Assembly: GCA_900323505.1 (NCBI GenBank)
Contig: OOIN01000031.1
Location: 310,001 to 374,000, forward strand
Length of the DNA: 64,000 nucleotides
From: Ustilago trichophora
Taxonomy: Eukaryota; Basidiomycota; Ustilaginomycetes; Ustilaginales; Ustilaginaceae
Direction: 5' to 3'
Shown: one piece after another, positions 42,895-53,228 of the stretch
Layout of the letters: every line of letters starts with the position of its first letter
Position numbering within the stretch: the stretch's first letter is position 1
The notes under the pieces: generated by a model
What the model was told of the DNA's origin: nothing
The model's database searches: none
Seen by the model: the letters and a program-made list of their open reading frames with translations, nothing else
Position numbers and translations under genes: made by a program

Positions 42895-43752
42895 CGAAGA
42901 AGAAAAGCTCTGCTAGAATCAGTGGAGCAACTCTCTCAGCCCCATCACACATCGTTCTGTGCGTCTCACTCTGTCTTATGAGAGACGGCATCAGGACGTA
43001 TGTACGAACAATCTCCAATACAGTACTCGCCCTCCCTATGTACGGTATGTGCTTGGCAAGCGCTTGCACCGCCATCGGATTACTACAACCTCAGACAAAT
43101 GCTGCAGGAACCATCAACCAGGGCGGCTAGCGGGACGTTTCTTTTGCCTCTTTCTCTCTCTTTCTCTCTCTCTCTTATACTCCGCTCAGCGCCTCTCAGC
43201 CCTATTCTGCCTGACCTCAAACCATCTTCCAGCTAGAAAGCAGTGTAGGTTGGGCGTATCGGTTAATATCGGTAGTGAGCACAGGGGCCCGGTCCGGACT
43301 GTTTCCAGACAATCTCGCATCGCAGTTAAGACGCTCTCAACTTTGGCAGAAGCTCCGCTGCGAAAGGGCTTTGTTATCTCTCCGAGAGCGGATCGGAGAG
43401 CCAACCTCTGCGCTCCACTTTCACGATCGTGCTGCGGGGCAATGAACAGTAGAGCATCGATTCGTTTAGAGTTGGTGGTGATGGTTCTAATTGAAGCGTC
43501 CTTTACAAGTAAACGCTCACGAGCTGGCGGCCTAACAAAAACCCATTTTGAAGACCCACATGTTAGATGTGAAACAGGCAACAATTTTGGAGAGAGAAAT
43601 CCCAAAGTGGAGATTTCGCACACAGCCCCAACTTCCGACTCCCGTACCTTTTCTCTCCCTCTCAACATCATCAACTTCTCACCACCTAACCTTTTTTTTC
43701 TTCCTCCATCAACACCGGCTTCTACACAACAGCCGCAACCCAAGGGCCAATT

Positions 43753-45483
43753 ATGGCGCCCCCGCCGCCACCCCAAAAGATCGCTTCACGTGTGACCAGG
43801 CCTGCTGCGAGATATCGACCCGGTAAAGCTCCCCTGGGTGCATCCATCGACGACTATTCCGATTCAGACGACTCAGATTCTGGCCACCGCGATGCTGCTC
43901 AGCCGCATAATGATGCTGCTACCCCGATAGGGGTGACGGATCTTTCTTCTGGAACAGCTGCGCTTCTCAACAGTCATCAGAGGAAGACGGCAGGTATCGT
44001 GATCAGCGACGGTGGCAAGAAGCTCGATCTTCGGTTGAAAAACATTGCCCAGGGCCAGGGAGAGGTGGAGGAAGACTCGTCAGAGTACGAAACGGATACA
44101 GACGAAGAGGAAGAAAAGCCTCAAACCAAACCTGTCTTTCGGAAACCTGGTGCTGCCGCACCCGCACATCAGCAAGAGTCGGGGTCTTCAGAATACGAAA
44201 CCGACTCCGAAGAAGAAGAGAGTGCTTCAGAAGAAGAGGCTCCCAAACTTTTACTCAAGCCCTTATTCGTACCCAAACGAGCACGCACCACCATCCCACC
44301 AACCACCGCCGATGCCCAGCACCTCGAAACAGATGCTGAGCAACAAGCCTCGCAGCAAGCCGCCGAGCGACGTAAAGAAGCACACGACCTCGCCGCGGCA
44401 ACCATCTCCCGTCAGCTGGCTGAGCAACGTCATTCAGAAACGCAACGTTCCAGCGACGTTGATGACACCGATGGTCTCGACCCTGAAGCTGAATTTGAAG
44501 CCTGGCGCCAGCGCGAACTTGCCCGTTTGCGGCGGGATGCCGAAGCGCTCCTCTCCAAACGTAAAGAGCAAGCCGAAATCGAGCAGTTTAAATCTCTCCC
44601 CGAAGCAGAGAAGGAGCGATTGGGTCGCGAACGAGCAGCCCAATTGCGCGCAGAGAAAAAGCAACAGCGTGGAACTCCCGCTTTCATGCAAAAATACTAC
44701 CACAAGGGATCATTTTTCCAAGATATGGACATTCTCAAGCGAGATTACAGCGAAAAGACAACACGCCAGGTCGACGTTAGTCAGTTGCCCAAGATGATGC
44801 AGGTCAGGAATTACGGAGTTAAAGGAAGGAGTAAGTGGACACATTTGGCTAATGAAGATACGTCAAAGGATAGGATGAGGGTTGAAGGCGTTGATGGGAA
44901 GATGAAGGGTTGTTTTGTTTGTGGTGGGCCACATTTGAAGAAAGATTGTCCGGAAGGGGGTGGGGCAAGTGGCAGTGGTGCGAATAGGGCAGAAATGGTT
45001 GCTGAGGGTAGTAGGAAATGGGGAGAGAGAGCGGATGATCATAAGGGTGACCGGGAGAGAAGCCGAAGTCCGAGACGTGAGTCTGACAGCAAAGATCACC
45101 CTTCTTGCTCCTCACGAGGTTCGAGGGATCGATATGCGGACGAATCATCTCGTGGCGACTATAACGACTCATTACGATCTCACAGCTTGAGAGATGACCG
45201 CAAAAACACCTTTTCCTCTTTATCCCGTCGTGATGATGCACACCGCAGCCACCGTTCGCATCGAGATGATGACGACGAAAAGTATCGTCGAGACAGCCAT
45301 CGAAGACACCGTCATCATCGGGATCGCGATGATGCCGACCGTGAACGTGAACGTGATCACGATCGCCACCGCTCCAAATCAGATCGGCACGACTCGAGCG
45401 ATCGAAAGCATAAACATCACGATGACCATCATGACAAACACAAACGACGCGATAAAGATGCTGAAAAAGATCGTCATCATCCC

Positions 45484-45533
<50 letters not shown>

Positions 45534-45594
45534 AAGGAGGGAACAAGATCGTGATGATCATCTTGATCGCAAAAGGTCCCGATTGGAGACTTAG
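43753..45594 (+). CDS. MFAP1: MFAP1-like spliceosomal B-complex protein with added zinc knuckle and RD/RS tail
   Basis: 613 residues, intronless. Residues 1-200 are acidic with repeated SSEYETD(T/S)EEE units as in MFAP1. About 235-390 is the conserved core: EFEAWRQRELARLRRD, GTPAFMQKYYHKGSFFQD, LKRDYSEKT, PKMMQVRNYGVKGRSKWTHLANEDT. MFAP1 is a B-complex spliceosome protein that works with Prp38 before activation. After the core come CFVCGGPHLKKDC (about 386-398), a zinc-knuckle-like motif, and an Arg/Asp/His/Ser-rich tail (about 420-613) with an AGC-encoded poly-Ser run. Human MFAP1 (439 residues) ends soon after the core, so knuckle and tail are additions. The knuckle spacing (C-x2-C-x3-H-x4-C) is one residue shorter than normal. 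Confidence 0.85.
45486..45531. repeat. AGC trinucleotide repeat (poly-Ser coding)
   Basis: About fifteen AGC units inside the MFAP1-like reading frame, giving a serine run 21-36 residues from the C-terminus. Confidence 0.95.
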
Positions 45595-45998
45595 CAAATG
45601 TAAGCTTCACACTCTCAACAGCCTATACCCTGTACAAGTATATTCCATCTATTTATCAGCACACTGCAAAGCCCCATTGCGGTCTACCGCAGCTTCAAGT
45701 TCGTATGAAATTTGCACGGAAAGAGGTGTCGGAAAGGAGCAAAGCTATCCAAATTAACACATGAAACAAACAAACAAACAAAAAAAGAAAGGTGAAACGT
45801 GCCACTTTGGCGAGAAGGTATCGATGAAAGAGAAGACAAAGTGAGATGCTGCACTCCAGCTTGCTATCGCTGCACAAAACCAAGGTCTCTAAATCAAAAG
45901 TTTAGAAGAGAACATTGTGGGTGCATGATTCAGCCAAAAAGCAGCGCACAACGAGCAGAGCATCAAAGGAGCGGGGTTAGGGTAAGGAAAGGAAACAT
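45595..45998. other. Convergent 3' intergenic MFAP1/YPT7
   Basis: 404 bp between two converging genes. Contains an AAAC repeat near 45765. Otherwise plain 3' untranslated sequence. Confidence 0.45.
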
Positions 45999-47317
<1,319 letters not shown>

Positions 47318-48154
47318 ATGACCACAACAGCAACACAGTGGCATCAGGCCATCTTTTTACGGTTACAAGAACGAGATGCTCTCGAGAAACAGCACGATGT
47401 CATGTTTCAACACTGTAAGTTTGCTTCCCACTCGTTCCTCACCGGTCAAAATACATTACTGACTTTGCATCTGCTTCTTTCCCCGGATATAGATCGCAAG
47501 CTGGCGGAACAGACTCGAATGCTGAAACAGCGCAACAGAGCGTTCCTCAGTGCTGCCACTGCCGCACCCTCCCCTTCACCTGCATCAGGAAATGGCGCTG
47601 CTAACTCTGCGACCAGCCCCGCCTCCCCCCCATCATCCGGCACTACCACCACCCCGAACCCAGTCCAAGCAGCATACATCGTCACCCTCGAACAGCAGCT
47701 CTCGACCCTTCGCGATGAAGTTGCCACCCTATACAAGACGCAAGGCCAAAACGCACAACGTCTACTCCTCATGAGCGAGTCCCATCGCGAAAAGGAGGAG
47801 GAAGCACGACGGCAATCCGAACTCCTTGCCCAACTTCAGCTCGATCACGAGAAGCTTAAACGTCAAGCTGAGGATCTGGGGCATGCAGTAGGGGAAAAGG
47901 ATAAGGGAATACAAATCTTGCAAGATGAACTGACGACGCTAAGTTTGGAATTGAGTCAGATCGAGGCACGCAACGAAGATCTTAAGAAGGACAATGCCAG
48001 TCTACTACAGAGATGGTTGGATCGGATGAACGAGGAGGCCGAGAAGATGAATGAGGGGACTGTTTGGCTCGAAGAGGTTAGGAAGAGGAGAGAGAGCTCG
48101 ACCAACCCCGAGGGGAAGGCTGCCCGTGCGCCAGAGAAGGAGGGCAAGTCGTGA
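47318..48154 (+). CDS. ATG16: Autophagy protein Atg16
   Basis: Two exons: 47318-47414 and 47493-48154, with a 78-bp intron. The 252-residue product starts MTTTATQWHQAIFLRLQERD, the Atg5-binding helix of the family (W-x2-A-I-x2-R-L-x-E-R-D). The splice joins FQHY to RKLAEQTRML through a split Tyr codon. A Ser/Pro/Ala linker (about 60-95) leads to a coiled coil (about 108-235). There is no WD40 part, as in other fungal Atg16. Atg16 joins Atg12-Atg5 into the E3-like complex that directs Atg8 lipidation at the phagophore. Identification is by the N-terminal helix, size and layout. Confidence 0.85.
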   Translation: MTTTATQWHQAIFLRLQERDALEKQHDVMFQHCKFASHSFLTGQNTLLTLHLLLSPDIDRKLAEQTRMLKQRNRAFLSAATAAPSPSPASGNGAANSATSPASPPSSGTTTTPNPVQAAYIVTLEQQLSTLRDEVATLYKTQGQNAQRLLLMSESHREKEEEARRQSELLAQLQLDHEKLKRQAEDLGHAVGEKDKGIQILQDELTTLSLELSQIEARNEDLKKDNASLLQRWLDRMNEEAEKMNEGTVWLEEVRKRRESSTNPEGKAARAPEKEGKS

Positions 48155-48654
48155 GCTTAGATGTCCCTAGTCAACCTTCACATCCTGCCAATGATACCCA
48201 ACATGCAACTTTGACCATGCTGACTGTGAAACAGAACGCCAGTGCCAGTGCATTGGCTGTACAGTGTGATTTTGGATGCTGATTCGTCTTGACTGTTGGC
48301 AACGTGCTACCGAGTCGCTGCCCTCACCACGGTTCGTCGCGTGTTGGTGAGCTTTTTATGCAGGGTAGCAACGTTGAGAAGACGGATTTCGGAAATTCTG
48401 AGCCTTTGTAGCCGTTGCTTCTCTTATGTTTTTCAATACGTGTGGTCTAAGCGGCTCAAACCGTTCTCCAACATTTTGCTCTCGCGCCATCAACACCAGC
48501 ACCACCGCCATCGGTAACGGTAACAGTAACCTTGTGGATAGCCTGAACTACAGCCATCCCCTGGAAGCAGTTGTCTCTCGGAACGTCGGCTGAGCCACTC
48601 CTTCTTCTGACATCTCGCGGATCGTCGTGAGCCCGCATCGACTTTTTTGCCAAC
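48155..48654. other. Intergenic ATG16/ARP5
   Basis: 500 bp between two genes on the same strand. Holds the ATG16 3' end and the ARP5 promoter and leader. A GGTAAC repeat-like stretch lies near 48514-48530. No gene seen. Confidence 0.45.
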
Positions 48655-51075
48655 ATGGCGCCCGTCGCCATCCACGATAGCAGGATGCCGCAATCATCTA
48701 ACAACGCTGCATCCTCCTCATCACAACCCTACCAGCCACTCGATTACGTTCCCGTTCATACCGCTGCCGACTTTCCCAAGCCCAAGCCTGTTCCCAAGCT
48801 CGCATACCGCTCATCCACCTACTGGAACTCGGACTGTCCCATCGTCATCGACAATGGTTCCAGCGAGCTTCGTGCCGGCTTTGCTCTCTCCGATGCATCC
48901 GATCGCTCCTCTTTCTCCCCACAACCATTCGTCGCCTACGACAACCTCATCTCCAAGGTCCGCGATCGAAAGAAGAACTTTACCATGCTTCTCGTCGGCA
49001 ACGATGTCTATGCAGACGGTCTATCTCGTAGCTCCATCCGCAGCCCCTTTGATAACGACGTAGTCACCGGATGGGATGCGATGGAGAATGTCCTCGACTA
49101 CACTTTCTCCAATCTTGGCATTGATACAGACCGAGTCCAACATCCTATCTGCATGACTGAAACGCTCTGCAACCCAGCCTACAGCAGGGGCATCATGAAC
49201 GAGCTCATGTTCGAAGCCTATCAAGTGCCCTATGTCAACTACGGTGTTGATTGTCTCTTCTCGGCATATCAGAACCAAGTCGGTCAGGATGCGCTTATCG
49301 TCTCTTCTGGGCGCAGTAGCACCGTCGTCATCCCCACCGTGGCAGGAAAGGGCATCCTCAACAACTCCAAACGACTCGGTTGGGGTGGTGCACAAGCTTC
49401 CGACTTGCTCCTCCGTCTCATCCAACTGAAATATCCCGGCTTCCCATCTCGCGTCACGCCCTGGCAAGCACAAAACATGCTCGAAGAGCTCTGTTATGTC
49501 TCTTCCGACTACACCACCGATATCAAAGGAATGGCAATGATGCCTGCCTCCCACAAGACCTACTCGCCTTCCTCCTGGACACCCATGGAGAAATCGGATG
49601 TCATCGTTCAATTCCCTTACGCCGATGCGCTTCCCGAACAAAAGTCGGAAGAAGAGCTTCGTGCCCAAGCCGAGCGTCGCAAAGCCGCGGGAGACCGACT
49701 TCGCGAGCAAACACGAAAGATGAGGTTGGAAAAAATGATGCAGAAGGAAAACGACCTCAAATACTACCAGCAGCTCAAGGAGTTCAAGGGTAAAGAGCGC
49801 AAAGCCGAGTATCTGAAGCGGCTGGAGAACGACGGATTCGACAATGAGCAAGCGTTGGATAAGATGATCAACAAGATCGAGGGCGCTCTCAAGCGATTCC
49901 GCGCCAAAGAGTTGGGCGAGGAGTATGTGGAAGATGAAAAGACCGAGGAGCCCACTTATCCCCTCGTCGACGTACCCGATGCAGACTTGGACGAGGAGGG
50001 TATCAAGGAAAAACGAAAGCAGCGACTCATGAAGGCCGGATACGACGCACGTCTACGCGCCAAAGCAGAAAAGGCAGAAGAAAAGCGATTGGAAGAAGAA
50101 GCCTTGAAACGCGACGAAGATGAACGTATCAACAATCCTCGGGTTTGGTCTGCAAAGATGCGCAAAGAGTACGACGACGCCATTAACCGGATCAAGGAGC
50201 GCAAGCGGATGAAGGAGATGTTGTCCGATCGCAAGTCTCTGGCTGCTCAGCAGAGGATGAAGAATATTACTGCCTTGGCCTCCGATGCGCCTGGAAGTGG
50301 AAGTGCCACGCCTACCGGCGGAAGGAAGCGCAAGAAGGGAGGTGATGAAGATACGTTTGGTGCCAACGACGATGATTGGGCGATCTATCGCGAGATCCAA
50401 AATGCAGATGATTCGGAAGAAGAAGAGGACGCCTATACTAACCTCTCCGCCATCGAAACACGCCTCTTGACACTCGACCCCACATTTGGCCCTGACGACA
50501 CCTACGCAGCCCGTTTGGCGCGCAAAAACCGTCTCACACTAACATTCTTCAACGGTCCCGGCGGAGGAGAAGAATCATCCATCGCTCCCACCGATGGTGC
50601 TCCCCTGAAAGACGAAGATCCTTCCAAACCGGACACTGATCCCGAGTCTATCAAACGTCAGCACCAGCTCCATCTCAACGTTGAACGAATCCGTGTTCCT
50701 GAAGTCCTCTGGCAACCTTCAATTGCAGGTCTCGATCAGGCAGGTTTGGATGAGATTTGCTCTCACGTTGTTCACTCGTTTGATGCCGATGTGCGCGCTC
50801 GGATGCTTCAGAACATCTTTTGCACGGGCAGACATACGGGCTACAAGGGTTTTGAGGAGAGATTGTATTCCAGCATCCGTGCTATCCAACCGAGCAACGT
50901 CAGTGTCAACGTAAAACGCGCAAAAGATAAGAGATTCGACGCTTGGAAGGGTGCAGCTAGGTGGAGTGTTAAAGAGCAAGACTTGTTCAGATCAACCGCA
51001 GTGTCGAAGCAGGATTATGAGGAGAAGGGAAAAGAGTGGTTCAAGGAACATCCCATGAGCGCCAATTGGAAGTGA
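48655..51075 (+). CDS. ARP5: Actin-related protein Arp5 (INO80 complex)
   Basis: 806 residues, intronless. The actin fold starts at about 60 with CPIVIDNGSSELRAGF (phosphate-1 loop) and continues with WDAMENVLDYTFSNLGI, HPICMTETLCNP, VPYVNYGVD and LGWGGAQASDLLLRLIQLKYP. A long charged, coiled-coil insertion splits the fold from about 330 to 620, as in Arp5 homologues. The end (about 678-780) has the Arp5-type IRVPEVLWQPSIAGLDQAGL and FCTGRHTGYKGFEERLYSSIR. Arp5 with Ies6 couples INO80 ATPase action to nucleosome sliding. Converges on RRP1. Confidence 0.95.
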   Translation: MAPVAIHDSRMPQSSNNAASSSSQPYQPLDYVPVHTAADFPKPKPVPKLAYRSSTYWNSDCPIVIDNGSSELRAGFALSDASDRSSFSPQPFVAYDNLISKVRDRKKNFTMLLVGNDVYADGLSRSSIRSPFDNDVVTGWDAMENVLDYTFSNLGIDTDRVQHPICMTETLCNPAYSRGIMNELMFEAYQVPYVNYGVDCLFSAYQNQVGQDALIVSSGRSSTVVIPTVAGKGILNNSKRLGWGGAQASDLLLRLIQLKYPGFPSRVTPWQAQNMLEELCYVSSDYTTDIKGMAMMPASHKTYSPSSWTPMEKSDVIVQFPYADALPEQKSEEELRAQAERRKAAGDRLREQTRKMRLEKMMQKENDLKYYQQLKEFKGKERKAEYLKRLENDGFDNEQALDKMINKIEGALKRFRAKELGEEYVEDEKTEEPTYPLVDVPDADLDEEGIKEKRKQRLMKAGYDARLRAKAEKAEEKRLEEEALKRDEDERINNPRVWSAKMRKEYDDAINRIKERKRMKEMLSDRKSLAAQQRMKNITALASDAPGSGSATPTGGRKRKKGGDEDTFGANDDDWAIYREIQNADDSEEEEDAYTNLSAIETRLLTLDPTFGPDDTYAARLARKNRLTLTFFNGPGGGEESSIAPTDGAPLKDEDPSKPDTDPESIKRQHQLHLNVERIRVPEVLWQPSIAGLDQAGLDEICSHVVHSFDADVRARMLQNIFCTGRHTGYKGFEERLYSSIRAIQPSNVSVNVKRAKDKRFDAWKGAARWSVKEQDLFRSTAVSKQDYEEKGKEWFKEHPMSANWK

Positions 51076-51331
51076 AATGCCGGGACAATCACGGATGATG
51101 CTCTTTTAATGCAAAGTGTGGTTTGGACGTGATGAAAGAATGTTGTGTGTGTGTGTGTGTGTGTCGTGTGACGGTATGATGGTCTGGGGTAGGTGTGACA
51201 GAACAGATAGATTGGCAGAGAAGGCAGTCTGCGAAAAATGCAGCTCTCACATTCACAACGTGACACAGCAAGGAAGAAAATGAACATGTGTACATTGCAT
51301 GCTAGTATCCTGAAGACAGCATTGCCTTGAT
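51076..51331. other. Convergent 3' gap ARP5/RRP1
   Basis: 256 bp shared by two 3' ends; contains a short GT repeat at about 51146-51163. Confidence 0.45.
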
Positions 51332-52873
51332 CTACTCCTCGTCTTCATCATCCTCATCATCATCATCGTCGTCGTCATCATGGCCGTCGCCGTCGTTGTC
51401 CTCCTCCTCTTCCTCCTTGTCCTCCTCTCCATCCTGGAGATCATTAAGCCTGTCTTGTTCGTCCCTCCACAGCTGGTACAGAAGCCTTCTCCTAGCCTCT
51501 GTAGCATCCTTTCTGGAAGCGGCCTTGAAAAGAGCCTGGAAAATCGCCTTCCTTAACACCAATGCCACGTCGACATCCTCTTCTTCCAACTCCTCATCGT
51601 CTTGATCAACGCTCTGCGGTGTGGGCACTGCAGACAGAGCCAAAAGCAAGGGGAACTGCACATCTCCCTCTCCATCTTCCTCCTCTTCATTTTCCTCCTC
51701 ATCGTCAGAGTCAGGGATGGAAGGTTCAGAGTCCGAATCAGAAGGCATAGCAGATTCGTCAGCAAAAGAATGGAATTCAGTTCCGTTGGCCGTTTCATCT
51801 CCTCCCTCTTCTTCCTCCTCCGCGTCTTCCTCCTCTTCCTCGGCAATTTCGGCATCATTTTCGAAATCTTGCTCGTCATCGGAAGCAAAATCGTCCTCGT
51901 GTCTGGCAGATGCTCGCAAAGTATCCTCCAGCAAGGGCTCAAAAACGTTGCTCCAAATCCTATCGTACATGGCTTTGCTCTTTGCCGTGGCCAAAGCGTC
52001 CACAAAAGGCATTAGCAACTCTAGCGTCGGTACCAGTGGCAAATCTTCCTCTTCCTCTTCCTCTTCCCCTTGCTCTCCTTCCTTTCCTTGTTCCTCCTGT
52101 TGGGCAAGTCTCTCCATCTCCTCCTCGTTGGCAGAATCATGTACTAGCTCTACCACCTTTTCCAGCTCTCCTAGGTAGATATCGGACAAATGATATGTCA
52201 AACTATCCGGCACTTTGGGATTGTTCGTACTTAAAACTCCACCTTCAAACTTTCCCAAAATCTCTTGAAACTTTCGCACCGCTGCTGGATGCCATTTTTC
52301 CTCGGCAAGCAGTTGAAATCCAGAAGCGACAAAACGTCGTACAAGAAGGTAAAATTTATCCATCCTATGCTTGTCCAATCCACTCCATTCGGCAATCAAA
52401 GTGTCCCAGAAAGTTTCGAGAAATTTGAGTCCTCCTTGGGCTCGTTCCGACGGTCTATCTTCTGCTGTAGAAGAAGGAGAAGAAGAAGAAGAAGAAGAAG
52501 GCGGTGTCGAAGGATGGACAAGGACAAGGTTGGCAAGATCATTGGCAAGTCGTTGCTGAATGAGAGGTTTATCGCTCATCCAGAAGCAGTAGAATAGACC
52601 TTTCCACAACTTTTGCAGTTCCAAATCGGGGATCGTATGGGCTCCGTTGGCGGCAAGGTAGGCAGTAAGCGATCGTACAGCTCCATCTCGAATGCGTTTT
52701 TCGGTAGAGGCGAGAGCTTTGCCCAGTGGTATAGAGGCATCTTCTGCACTGCTGCTCGAGGAAGAAGTGCCGGATTTCGACTTTTTAGCCTTAGATCCAG
52801 ATGCAATCGCTCCACCAGCGGATGTCTTGCGTTTAGACCCGACAGCTGCGGCTTTCGAAGAAGTCGCTGGCAT
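51332..52873 (-). CDS. RRP1: Rrp1/Nop52 ribosome biogenesis protein
   Basis: 513 residues from the ATG at 52873 (MPATSSKAAA); the frame is open 58 codons further upstream but that stretch is not protein-like. A basic nuclear-localisation stretch (about 12-33) precedes the NOP52 domain (about 45-300): LGKALASTEKRIRDGAVRSL, LWKGLFYCFWMSDKPLIQQ, DKFYLLVRRFVASGFQLL and SLTYHLSDIYLGEL. The rest is highly acidic, with Glu- and Asp-rich runs to the end. Rrp1 acts in nucleolar processing of the 27S rRNA precursor. The call rests on the characteristic N-terminal domain. Confidence 0.92.
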   Translation of the reverse strand: MPATSSKAAAVGSKRKTSAGGAIASGSKAKKSKSGTSSSSSSAEDASIPLGKALASTEKRIRDGAVRSLTAYLAANGAHTIPDLELQKLWKGLFYCFWMSDKPLIQQRLANDLANLVLVHPSTPPSSSSSSSPSSTAEDRPSERAQGGLKFLETFWDTLIAEWSGLDKHRMDKFYLLVRRFVASGFQLLAEEKWHPAAVRKFQEILGKFEGGVLSTNNPKVPDSLTYHLSDIYLGELEKVVELVHDSANEEEMERLAQQEEQGKEGEQGEEEEEEEDLPLVPTLELLMPFVDALATAKSKAMYDRIWSNVFEPLLEDTLRASARHEDDFASDDEQDFENDAEIAEEEEEDAEEEEEGGDETANGTEFHSFADESAMPSDSDSEPSIPDSDDEEENEEEEDGEGDVQFPLLLALSAVPTPQSVDQDDEELEEEDVDVALVLRKAIFQALFKAASRKDATEARRRLLYQLWRDEQDRLNDLQDGEEDKEEEEEDNDGDGHDDDDDDDDEDDEDEE

Positions 52874-53228
52874 AGCTGTATATAGGAAACCAGCAATTGA
52901 TGGTGAGGATACTTTGTGCTGTTGTTGTAGGTAGGAGGTGGTCCAGCAAGAAGCACAACACAGAGTGGAGAAGAATTTGGAGAGTATCGGCTGCACGAAA
53001 CAAATTTCCACATCTTCCAAAAATTTGGCTATCACCAGACCCTTCATTTGACGCGCTTACGTAAGCCCATTTTTTTTAAAGCTTTTCCTGATCAAAACAA
53101 GTTCATAACGTTCCAAGTCTGAAAACATGTGTCATTTCTGCTTGTGTGAGTCAATGCTTGAAAAGAGCGAAGATGCGCCACCCCGGGCAGTGCTTGCAGA
53201 TGAAAGCTATGCAGAAAAAGGCTCAAAT
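52874..53228. other. Intergenic GTPBP1-like/RRP1
   Basis: 355 bp between two minus-strand genes. Must hold the 3' end of the GTPase gene and the RRP1 promoter. Nothing distinctive. Confidence 0.45.

Larger units (their letters stand above)
41599..43752. promoter_or_regulatory. Divergent region, membrane-protein gene/MFAP1-like gene
   Basis: 2.15 kb between start codons. It holds TGGGA repeats (about 42120-42138), TACTG/CAGTA motifs (42289-42305, 42740-42750, 42763-42775 and about 43019), a CAG repeat (42865-42894) and CT-rich leader sequence near 43150-43190. A 278-codon open frame over the last 800 bp has no known motif and is taken as leader. Confidence 0.45.

Noticed and set aside
42959..43795. 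278-codon open frame overlapping the MFAP1-like start
   Set aside because: CT-microsatellite-derived and otherwise random-looking composition, no motif, and it runs into the real gene in another frame; best read as leader DNA.
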